A stretch of 5,556 nt of DNA from contig CANFPR010000065.1 in assembly GCA_947448975.1 (NCBI GenBank), positions 1 to 5,556 on the forward strand. The letters run 5' to 3'. The notes under the pieces are model-generated. The model ran no database searches. It saw nothing but the letters and a program-made list of their open reading frames with translations, and was not told the DNA's origin. The position numbers and the translations under genes are program-made. Numbering within the stretch: position 1 is the first letter of the stretch; the number at the start of each line of letters is the position of its first letter. Below, piece by piece: positions 1 through 5,556 of this stretch. This stretch comes from Micrococcales bacterium (GTDB lineage Bacteria; Actinomycetota; Actinomycetes; Actinomycetales; Microbacteriaceae).

Positions 1-575
1 ACAGCCACGCCTTGGTTGAGTGCACGCGCTTGCCATGCCCAGAACAGCAGGGCGAGCAGGGCTGGTGCCGCCCAAATGACTATCGCGTTCTGCCAGCCAG
101 CAAGAGCCACGGATGTAGGCACCGCAGTTGCCGCGGCAAAACTCGCCGAGAGGGCGAGAACCAGCGTGTATGCCGAGGTTACTTGGGCAACGTGATTCTT
201 GAATCTGCCTCTAACCACGGCCGGCAGCATGACGTTGGCCACGGCAATTGCAAGACCAGTCACGGCTGTGGTCGCCACGAGTACTTCAAAGCCAAACCAC
301 GGGCGAAGCAGGATTGAAGCGATCAGAAGCGCTTGGAGTATGAGCATTAAGCGATCGATGCCGAAGCGCCGCGATAACCAAGGTCCGGCGAACGCTCCGA
401 ATCCGAAGCTAAGAACTGGAATCGAGGTCAACAATCCTTGCTGAGCCAACCCGATGTGCAGATCTGCGGCGAGTTCAGGAAGAAGCGGGCCAACAGCGGC
501 CAGCGGAGGTCTGAGCACTAGAGAAGTGAAAAGCAATGCAGTTAGCGAGAGCCAACCCAGCCTGCGGCTAATCAT
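1..575 (-). CDS. MFS transporter, CynX/NimT-like, N-terminal part (cut by window edge)
   Basis: 191 complete codons plus GT of a further Val codon are visible; the frame stays open to the left edge, so the C-terminal half lies outside. The protein is strongly hydrophobic with about six membrane segments (roughly residues 8-28, 44-64, 75-92, 95-119, 132-155, 160-181), the first half of a 12-helix major facilitator. LRPPLAAVGPLL in helix 1 (21-32) recalls the CynX/NimT group (cyanate, 2-nitroimidazole and related anion or drug carriers), and GPWLSRRFGIDR (64-75) is a form of MFS motif A in the loop between helices 2 and 3. The ATG overlaps the holA TGA by 4 bp (ATGA) and has AAAGG 6 nt upstream, so translation is probably coupled to holA. 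Substrate cannot be deduced: CynX-type annotation is by resemblance only, and no cynS or other enzyme gene is in view. The family is secure; the subfamily is moderate. Confidence 0.88.
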   Translation of the reverse strand, partial: MISRRLGWLSLTALLFTSLVLRPPLAAVGPLLPELAADLHIGLAQQGLLTSIPVLSFGFGAFAGPWLSRRFGIDRLMLILQALLIASILLRPWFGFEVLVATTAVTGLAIAVANVMLPAVVRGRFKNHVAQVTSAYTLVLALSASFAAATAVPTSVALAGWQNAIVIWAAPALLALLFWAWQARALNQGVA

Positions 576-1552
576 TGTTTGCCTTTGGTGGCAAGGTAGG
601 TAACCAGGCGCTCGATGCGGTACCGAGGGTCACGCTCAGCGCCTTTAGCGGCGGCATCGGCTTCGGCAATAAGTCGAAGCGCGCCACCGAGAGCCTCGTC
701 ACTCCAGCCCTGAACATCTGTGCGCACTCTCGCGAGCTTCCAAGATTCGATGCCCACCGAAGACGGGGTAGCCGAACGGTCTGAGTGAATTCGAGCCATC
801 AGGCGCACCTTCGAAGCGATGGCAGCAACCACTGGAACCGGATCGAGCCCGGTGTTGAAGCCGTGCCTCAGAAGAGCCAGCGCTTCTCCCTGCCGCCCGG
901 CCAATGCCATGTCGGCAATCTTGAAGGTGCTGGTCTGAACTCGCCCGCCAAAATAGCGGTCAACGATCTCTTCGGTGATGCTTTCGGCAGAGTCAACTAG
1001 CAGTTGGCTGCAGGCAGATGCCAGTTCTGCGATGTCGCCAGAGAATGCGTCGACCAGGGAACGCACCGCCTGATCGGTAATCTTTCGTTGCTCCTCAGTG
1101 AACTGCAGTTGCACGAAGCGAACCCGGTCGGGGTCTTTATCGATTTTTGAGCAGTCAACCTCGACGGCAGTGGTTTCGGCGCGAATAACGTCAAGCAAGG
1201 CCTTGCCGCGAACGGAAGCGCCGGAGTGCTTTAGAAGCAGGTATGTGTCTGCAGCGGGGCTGGCCACGTAGCTCTTGCCGTCTTCGATGAAAGCGTCGGT
1301 GCATCGCTCAACATTGTCTACAACGATGAGCCTGGGCTCGGCAAACAGTGATGGGCTAGCCAGGTTTAGGAGCATCCCGGACACGTATTCCGAGGCATCG
1401 ACTTCGTTTATTTCAAGCTCTTGATGCTTTTGACGCAACTGATTGCGAATCGACTTAGCCACTTGACCCGAAAAATAGGGCTCGGAGCCGAATAGGAGCA
1501 TGACCGGCGCGGGATGCGCTTTGCGCCAATCAACCTTCTTTGCCGAACTCAC
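572..1552 (-). CDS. holA: DNA polymerase III delta subunit (clamp loader)
   Basis: 326 aa. HolA opens the beta sliding clamp as part of the clamp-loader complex in chromosome replication. Family signs: PAPVMLLFGSEPYF (about 14-27), the degenerate P-loop region strand of delta; SPSLFAEPRLIVVD (66-79), which includes the hydrophobic beta-clamp contact region; an AAA+-like lid with LVDAFSGDIAELASACSQL (about 166-184); and the C-terminal collar domain ending KGAERDPRYRIERLVTYLA (303-321). Length is usual for the family (about 320-345). The start is GTG, 9 bp after the comEC stop; only a weak AGG lies 8 nt upstream, so expression may depend on ribosomes leaving comEC. Position 18 (ATG) would cut into the conserved first strand, which supports the GTG. 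The stop overlaps the next gene as ATGA. Placement after comEC is common in Actinobacteria and Firmicutes. Confidence 0.95.
   Translation of the reverse strand: MSSAKKVDWRKAHPAPVMLLFGSEPYFSGQVAKSIRNQLRQKHQELEINEVDASEYVSGMLLNLASPSLFAEPRLIVVDNVERCTDAFIEDGKSYVASPAADTYLLLKHSGASVRGKALLDVIRAETTAVEVDCSKIDKDPDRVRFVQLQFTEEQRKITDQAVRSLVDAFSGDIAELASACSQLLVDSAESITEEIVDRYFGGRVQTSTFKIADMALAGRQGEALALLRHGFNTGLDPVPVVAAIASKVRLMARIHSDRSATPSSVGIESWKLARVRTDVQGWSDEALGGALRLIAEADAAAKGAERDPRYRIERLVTYLATKGKQ
582..586 (-). promoter_or_regulatory. Ribosome binding site of the MFS transporter gene
   Basis: AAAGG sits 6 nt before the ATG at 575-573, inside the last codons of holA. Its spacing is normal, and it supports this ATG as the start even though it overlaps the holA stop. 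It is the best-looking ribosome binding site in the window. Confidence 0.55.
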
Positions 1553-1561
1553 CAGAAAAGC

Positions 1562-3628
1562 CTAACCGCGACCCGACGAACCGATGACTAACTCGCCATG
1601 TCTTATCGCGACCGAGATCGAACCTTGCAAATCGGTGCGCAATATTTGTGAAGATGCATCTTCAAATATCCTCAAGGTGCGTGTCGTCGGATGCCCGTAA
1701 GGGTTTCGCTCGCCAACGGAAAACAAGGCCACCTCTGGTCGCAGCTGTTCAAATAACTCCGGATACTGATCTCCCGAGCCGTGGTGACTAACTTTCACAA
1801 CGAGCGGAATGTTCGGTCGTCTAGAGAGCAATGCTTCGTGATACTCAACCGCTCGCATTTGGCCCTTCTCTCCCAGATCGGCGAAGGTGAAGAGGTCGAG
1901 ACCCTCCAGCCTAAAAGCCATGGTGATGCTTGCGTCGTTGGAATCATCGGAGCCCCTTGCGTTTGACTCTGGCTCAATCACCTGCCAACTTGCCGCGCCG
2001 AGCTTGCCCTGCATGCAGCACTCCCCCGTAATCGTGTCGATTGACGCATCGTGCAATAGCTTTTTTGAAAGGTGGGCAAGCGGACGTTCGTCGACAAAGG
2101 GTGTCAGCATGGCGAGTTCCACATGTCTTGAACTGAGAGCGCCCGAAAGCCCGCCGACGTGATCGGCATCGAAGTGGGTAAGCACCAGCAGATCGATGTT
2201 GTGCACACCTAGACGCTTTAAGCAACCATCGATTGGTTTCGGGTCGCGGCCAACATCTATGACGGCTATTGCATCTTGAGAGCGCACCACGAGGCCGTCG
2301 CCTTGCCCTACATCGCAGGCAACTACCTGCCAGTCGTTCGATGGCCAACTCACGAACGTTCGAGCCGCTGAACTCGCGGTTAGCCCCAACAGAATCGCCA
2401 TGACTGCAGAGATAACTAAGGCGAGTCTCCTGCGCGAAAAAAAGTAGAAGCTGCACGCGAGCACAAGACTGCCGGTGGCGATCATACCGAGGAATCCGCT
2501 AGGCCACCAAAGAGTTGCCGCCGGTAGGTCGGCAAGCTTTGAGACCTGAACGATCGCATTCGCTGGGATGCTCGCGCAGAAGGTGAGCACACCGACGAGC
2601 GGTGCCCCAATGGCTGCGCAAATGAGCGCTGCTATGCCGAGTACCGTGATTGGCGCAACCAAAGGTTCGGCAAGCAAGTTGGCTACTACCGAGTAGGTCG
2701 GAAGCCCACCCTGAAGGGGCTCCAGCATAGGCAAACACCAAAGTTGCGCCGCTACCGTGACTGCAAGCGACGCGGCAAGCCACTTGGGCATTCTTGAACG
2801 CCAGCGCTCAAACAACTTAGGTGCCAAGATCAGAATGGCCGCGGTAGAGGCAACCGAAAGAAGTAAACCGAGCTCGCCTGCCATGGATGGCCAGAGTAAG
2901 AGAACCAGAACCACCGACCAAGCAAGCGCGACTAGCGGCGGCACCCTTCGCCCACCAGACATCGACAGAATGACCAGGCCAGCCATGATTGCCGAGCGAA
3001 GCACCGACGGTTGCGCCCCGACTACAAGCACATACATGACAAGTGCGAGCACGGCGAGACTTGCGCGGGTAGGTCTTGAAATGGTGAACCGTTTGAGTAG
3101 CAGAAGAACGCCACCAAGCACGATTGCACAGTTTGCTCCCGAGACTGCGCTCAAGTGCGTAAGTGAGAGAACTTTGAGGCGCTCGGAGGTCTTGGTACTA
3201 AGTGCAGAATCGTCACCGATGGAAAGACCCAAAACCAGCGCTCGAGCATCACCGCTGACTCCTGTGGTCTGCACTTGAAATCTTTGTTTAGCAGCCTCAA
3301 CACCACTCAACCAACCAGGGCCAACTTCGGCACTCTGCGTTGATGAACCCACTGCGCCATCGCGGGTGACTGCAAATGCTGCTTTTGCAGTGCCGATGTT
3401 TTGAAACCCGAGACCGAGCAATACAGAACCGAAAATGCAGACCGCAGCAAAGCATAAAACTGCAATTCTTGGTTGCGCTCTCGAGCCATTTGATCTTGCT
3501 CTCAAGCCAAAATGCACCAGCAGCCAAGTGACCGTTGCGCCTGCGAGGTTAGCGACAATGCCAGTCAAGCCAATAGGTTCCACGGCTAGTTTGAACCAAT
3601 AGGCAACGGCGATTGCTACAGGAATCAA
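1562..3628 (-). CDS. comEC: Competence protein ComEC/Rec2, DNA uptake channel with nuclease domain
   Basis: 688 aa polytopic membrane protein that passes single-stranded DNA into the cytoplasm during transformation. Two N-terminal membrane segments (about 25-41, 55-76) are followed, after only about 60 residues, by the Competence domain (about 127-420), with LGLSIGDDS (133-141), HLSAVSGANC (158-167) and about nine further hydrophobic segments. The C-terminal metallo-beta-lactamase-like domain (about 432-688) has DVGQGD (439-444), the metal motif THFDADH (484-490), D584 in FADLGE, SHHGS (614-618) and NPYGHP (642-647), so the nuclease site looks complete. The OB-fold region (DUF4131) normally between the N-terminal helices and the Competence domain appears absent or a remnant. 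The start is TTG, overlapping the comEA TGA as TTGA; no ATG or GTG lies in frame close upstream and no good Shine-Dalgarno is seen, so coupling with comEA is likely. A GTG at codon 16 is an alternative start. Confidence 0.97.
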   Translation of the reverse strand: MIPVAIAVAYWFKLAVEPIGLTGIVANLAGATVTWLLVHFGLRARSNGSRAQPRIAVLCFAAVCIFGSVLLGLGFQNIGTAKAAFAVTRDGAVGSSTQSAEVGPGWLSGVEAAKQRFQVQTTGVSGDARALVLGLSIGDDSALSTKTSERLKVLSLTHLSAVSGANCAIVLGGVLLLLKRFTISRPTRASLAVLALVMYVLVVGAQPSVLRSAIMAGLVILSMSGGRRVPPLVALAWSVVLVLLLWPSMAGELGLLLSVASTAAILILAPKLFERWRSRMPKWLAASLAVTVAAQLWCLPMLEPLQGGLPTYSVVANLLAEPLVAPITVLGIAALICAAIGAPLVGVLTFCASIPANAIVQVSKLADLPAATLWWPSGFLGMIATGSLVLACSFYFFSRRRLALVISAVMAILLGLTASSAARTFVSWPSNDWQVVACDVGQGDGLVVRSQDAIAVIDVGRDPKPIDGCLKRLGVHNIDLLVLTHFDADHVGGLSGALSSRHVELAMLTPFVDERPLAHLSKKLLHDASIDTITGECCMQGKLGAASWQVIEPESNARGSDDSNDASITMAFRLEGLDLFTFADLGEKGQMRAVEYHEALLSRRPNIPLVVKVSHHGSGDQYPELFEQLRPEVALFSVGERNPYGHPTTRTLRIFEDASSQILRTDLQGSISVAIRHGELVIGSSGRG

Positions 3629-4236
3629 AGCATGACCATTGGTTTTATGGCCGCGTAGAGTTTGTCGCCGATACCTCCAACTTCTAATAGGTCGGCGATG
3701 TGGTTGAACCCGCCATTTGCGGTGCGCCAGTCCATGATTCGCCCAGCTAGTTTTGGCCCGACACCCGGAAGACTTTCAAGTTCTGCGGGGGTGGCTCGAT
3801 TGATGTTGATCTTAGAAGCGCTTGCAGTTGCCGAGGTGGCACCAACTGAGGTGCTGGTCGATTCCGAGGCCCTAAGAATCGTTATTTGTTCGCCATCTTC
3901 AACCGTTCTAGCGAGGTTAACGCTCGATTGGTCGGCCTTGGTGGCGAAACCTCCGGCCAGGGCTATGAGCTCGAAGATGCGCGAACCCTTGGGCGCTGGG
4001 TAGACCCCGGGATGCTTCACCGCCCCTGCCACATGCACGAATATGTTCTCCGGCTCAATGACGAGCTCGCCCTTGGACTCGCTTGGTTTGGGCAGCGCAA
4101 CCACCGCTTCTTGTGCCGGTGTGGTTAGAAGCCAGGCAGCAACGCAAACGACCGCCAAGACAGCCAAGAATAGGCGCTTCCGCACCCGTGTATCGAGAGC
4201 GCTGAACTTGGTTACCAGAGACTTGAAAGAGAGCAC
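3625..4236 (-). CDS. comEA: Competence protein ComEA, membrane-anchored DNA receptor
   Basis: 203 aa. ComEA binds double-stranded DNA outside the cytoplasmic membrane and delivers it to ComEC during natural transformation. The layout is canonical: a short basic cytoplasmic N-terminus (to residue 21, with RVRKR); one membrane segment (about 22-38); an SLBB domain (about 65-121, with HVAGAVKHPGVYP); a Ser/Thr/Ala-rich linker (123-141); and a C-terminal double helix-hairpin-helix DNA-binding domain (143-203) beginning ININRATPAELE, with hairpins LPGVGPK (156-162) and VGGIGDK (186-192). The GTG start is the first possible start after an in-frame TAA at 4248-4246; it lacks a properly spaced Shine-Dalgarno sequence. 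The stop TGA overlaps the comEC start by 4 bp, which implies coupled translation. Length is normal for Gram-positive ComEA with an SLBB domain. The function in this organism is inferred from family. Confidence 0.96.
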   Translation of the reverse strand: MLSFKSLVTKFSALDTRVRKRLFLAVLAVVCVAAWLLTTPAQEAVVALPKPSESKGELVIEPENIFVHVAGAVKHPGVYPAPKGSRIFELIALAGGFATKADQSSVNLARTVEDGEQITILRASESTSTSVGATSATASASKININRATPAELESLPGVGPKLAGRIMDWRTANGGFNHIADLLEVGGIGDKLYAAIKPMVML

Positions 4237-4242
4237 GTCACC

Positions 4243-4248
4243 AAGTTA
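4243..4248 (-). promoter_or_regulatory. Candidate -10 box (TAACTT) for a leaderless comEA transcript
   Basis: TAACTT fits the actinobacterial -10 consensus TANNNT and is followed by 6 nt (GGTGAC) and then the GTG start of comEA. Transcription would therefore begin at or next to the start codon, the standard geometry of leaderless actinobacterial mRNAs. No convincing -35 hexamer is seen at 16-19 bp upstream. The GGTGA immediately before the start is too close (1-nt spacing) to act as a normal ribosome binding site, which favours the leaderless reading. This is inference from spacing and a loose consensus. Confidence 0.4.
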
Positions 4249-4249
4249 G

Positions 4250-4269
4250 AAGCCTGACCAAAGTCTGAC
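4250..4269 (-). repeat. Two 9-bp direct repeats with 11-bp period upstream of comEA
   Basis: On the minus strand GTCAGACTT (4269-4261) and GTCAGGCTT (4258-4250) match at 8 of 9 positions and are spaced 11 bp start to start, about one helical turn. They lie just upstream of the candidate -10 box of comEA, where a regulator binding tandem half-sites on one DNA face could act. The copies are short and could be chance. A third GTCAG occurs near 4304-4300. No regulator family is recognised. Confidence 0.3.
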
Positions 4270-4271
4270 GC

Positions 4272-4291
4272 CCACAGAACCAAATCTGTGG
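4272..4291 (-). terminator. Perfect inverted repeat between leuS and comEA; possible terminator or attenuator hairpin
   Basis: On the minus strand the sequence reads CCACAGA, a 6-nt loop TTTGGT, then TCTGTGG: a perfect 7-bp stem with four G/C pairs. It begins 17 nt after the leuS stop. No T-run follows (the next bases are GCGTCAG), so it does not fit a classical intrinsic terminator. A U-less terminator, an attenuator that lowers readthrough from leuS into comEA, or a dyad operator are all possible. The type given is only the closest available label. Confidence 0.4.
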
Positions 4292-4308
4292 AAAGTTGAC
4301 TGACGAAT

Positions 4309-5556
4309 CTATTCGCGGGTGGCGATGTTGACCAGCTTTGGCTCGCGCACGATGATGGCCGCAATTTGGCGGTCACCGATTGAGCGCTTGACTGCATCAG
4401 AGGCCATGGCCAGCGCTTGAAGGTCATCTGCGCTGATATCGAGCGCAACTTCTAGACGGTCGCGCACCTTGCCATCCACCTGAACCACTGCAACTACGCT
4501 CGATTCGGTCACGAGAGCAGGTTCGAATTCCTGCAAACCCGCAAGCGCGATTCCAGGTTTTTGTCCCAGTTTCTGCCACATGTCTTCGGCCGTATATGGC
4601 GCAAACAGTGAGAGCGCTTTGGCGATAACTTCAACTGCCTCGCGAACAGCAGGGTCAGCTGGCCCAGCAGCGCCATCGATAGCCTTACGCGTAGCGTTCA
4701 CCAGCTCCATGACCTTGGCCACACCTACGTTGAATTTGAATGATTCGATCAACGGGCTGAAGTCTCTCAAGAACGAGTGGGTAGCCTTTCGAAGCTCAGG
4801 GTTTCCCTTCGAGAAATCGACACCAATCTCTGAGGCAACGTCGTTGGCTGTTCTCCAGGCACGAGCCAAGAACTTTGCCGAACCGCTCGGTGATACATCG
4901 GCCCAGTCAATGTCGTCTTCTGGAGGGCCAGCGAAAGCCATGGTCAAGCGCACTGCGTCTACTCCATGTTCGTCGAGCTGGTCGCCGAGTGCCACAAGGT
5001 TTCCGCGCGACTTGGACATCGCGCTACCGTTCATGAGCACCATGCCCTGGTTCAAAAGTCGGGTGAATGGCTCATCGAAATCGACCATTCCCATGTCGTG
5101 CAATACCTTCGTGAAAAAGCGCGCGTAAAGCAGGTGCAGAATCGCGTGCGTTACGCCACCGACGTACTGGTCGACCGGAGCCCACTGCTTCGCCGCATCC
5201 TGAGGAAAAGGCACCTCGGTGCTTTGAGGTGAGAGGTAGCGCAAGAAATACCAAGATGAATCGACAAAGGTGTCCATGGTGTCGCTGTCGCGCTTGGCAG
5301 GTTTGGCGCAGTTAGGGCATGGCACGTTTAGCCAAGCCTCTGCTCCGCCGAGTGGGCTGGTGCCCTTTGGCTTTAGGTCGAGGCCCTCGGCACTTGGAAG
5401 CTCAACCGGTAGTTGCTCGGCAGGTACGGGTACTTCGCCGCAATCTTCGCAGTGGATGATCGGAATGGGAGTACCCCAGTAACGCTGACGAGAAATCAGC
5501 CAGTCGCGAAGCCTAAAGTTCTTAGTTGCCTTACCTGCGCTCTTCTCGTGAAGAAG
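4309..5556 (-). CDS. leuS: Leucyl-tRNA synthetase, C-terminal half (5' end outside window)
   Basis: Class I aminoacyl-tRNA synthetase that charges tRNA-Leu with leucine in the cytoplasm. The 415 visible residues run to a TAG stop; the frame is open through the right edge, so the start, the HIGH motif and most of the CP1 editing domain lie outside. Visible in order: the post-editing return to the catalytic core ([14 protein letters not shown], about residues 15-28); two Cys pairs (C36/C39 and C80/C83) that probably bind zinc; DTFVDSSWY (95-103); [11 protein letters not shown] (137-147); the KMSKS loop as AMSKSRGN (179-186); a helical anticodon-binding region (about 195-330); and the small C-terminal domain with VQVDGKVR (358-365). 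Bacterial LeuRS is usually 800-950 aa, so about half is present. Only about five residues separate the conserved NQGMVL strand from MSKS, so the leucine-specific insertion of E. coli LeuRS is absent. The stop lies 72 bp before comEA. Confidence 0.98.
   Translation of the reverse strand, partial: LLHEKSAGKATKNFRLRDWLISRQRYWGTPIPIIHCEDCGEVPVPAEQLPVELPSAEGLDLKPKGTSPLGGAEAWLNVPCPNCAKPAKRDSDTMDTFVDSSWYFLRYLSPQSTEVPFPQDAAKQWAPVDQYVGGVTHAILHLLYARFFTKVLHDMGMVDFDEPFTRLLNQGMVLMNGSAMSKSRGNLVALGDQLDEHGVDAVRLTMAFAGPPEDDIDWADVSPSGSAKFLARAWRTANDVASEIGVDFSKGNPELRKATHSFLRDFSPLIESFKFNVGVAKVMELVNATRKAIDGAAGPADPAVREAVEVIAKALSLFAPYTAEDMWQKLGQKPGIALAGLQEFEPALVTESSVVAVVQVDGKVRDRLEVALDISADDLQALAMASDAVKRSIGDRQIAAIIVREPKLVNIATRE

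Noticed and set aside
12..444. Plus-strand open frames at the left edge
   Set aside because: The minus strand here encodes a well-formed MFS protein with helix 1 and motif A signatures and its own ribosome binding site; the plus-strand frames have no family features.
1974..2456. A 160-codon minus-strand frame within comEC
   Set aside because: It is an out-of-frame shadow of the ComEC nuclease domain with a very Arg/Cys-rich composition and no recognisable motif.
2757..3278. A 173-codon plus-strand open frame inside comEC
   Set aside because: It is antisense to the conserved membrane core of ComEC, resembles no family, and is rich in Arg/Ser/Thr as expected for a shadow frame.
4287..4295. 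Possible DnaA box (CTTTCCACA on the minus strand)
   Set aside because: It matches the TTATCCACA consensus at only 7 of 9 positions, stands alone, and is already part of the dyad stem; there is no sign of an origin here.
4212..4448. A 78-codon minus-strand frame bridging the leuS end and the comEA gap
   Set aside because: It overlaps the conserved LeuRS C-terminus out of frame and the start of comEA, and has no family resemblance.
4580..5128. A 182-codon plus-strand open frame inside leuS
   Set aside because: It runs antisense to the LeuRS KMSKS and anticodon-binding regions and has a low-complexity Ser/Ala/Thr composition; LeuRS is clearly the coding frame.

Overview
The window reads entirely on the minus strand. 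It carries five genes packed head to tail, in transcription order: leuS (5' half outside the window), comEA, comEC, holA, and a truncated major facilitator superfamily (MFS) transporter that runs off the left edge. The order leuS-comEA-comEC-holA is a familiar chromosomal arrangement in Actinobacteria. The protein signatures fit that phylum: an [12 protein letters not shown] LeuRS, HLSAVSGANCAIV in ComEC, and an N-terminally extended HolA. Base composition looks only moderately GC-rich, roughly low fifties per cent by eye, and the genes overlap or nearly touch. I infer a small-genome, moderate-GC actinobacterium, perhaps a freshwater Microbacteriaceae (Luna-type) relative. The family-level guess is weak.

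Layout from right to left, following transcription. The 3' half of leuS occupies 5556-4309. A 72-bp intergenic gap follows (4308-4237). It is the only real non-coding stretch, and it holds a perfect 7-bp inverted repeat, a near-perfect 9-bp direct repeat with an 11-bp period, and a TANNNT box placed as for a leaderless promoter of comEA. comEA (4236-3625) overlaps comEC (3628-1562) by 4 bp (TTGA). comEC is followed after 9 bp by holA (1552-572). holA overlaps the MFS gene (575 to beyond 1) by 4 bp (ATGA). No stretch over 300 bp lacks a gene, and I saw no tRNA, rRNA, insertion sequence or CRISPR array.

Functionally, ComEA (membrane-anchored double-stranded DNA receptor) and ComEC (inner-membrane channel with a metallo-beta-lactamase-type nuclease domain) form the core of DNA uptake in natural transformation. 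HolA is the delta subunit of the DNA polymerase III clamp loader, LeuRS is an essential translation enzyme, and the MFS protein is a probable small-molecule transporter of the CynX/NimT type. The overlaps suggest that comEA-comEC-holA-MFS are translated from one message with translational coupling.

Nothing here looks like a new defence or mobile system. The points most worth a second look are a ComEC that seems to have lost the N-terminal OB-fold region while keeping an intact nuclease domain, the compact leuS-comEA regulatory gap, and the translationally coupled transporter downstream of holA.
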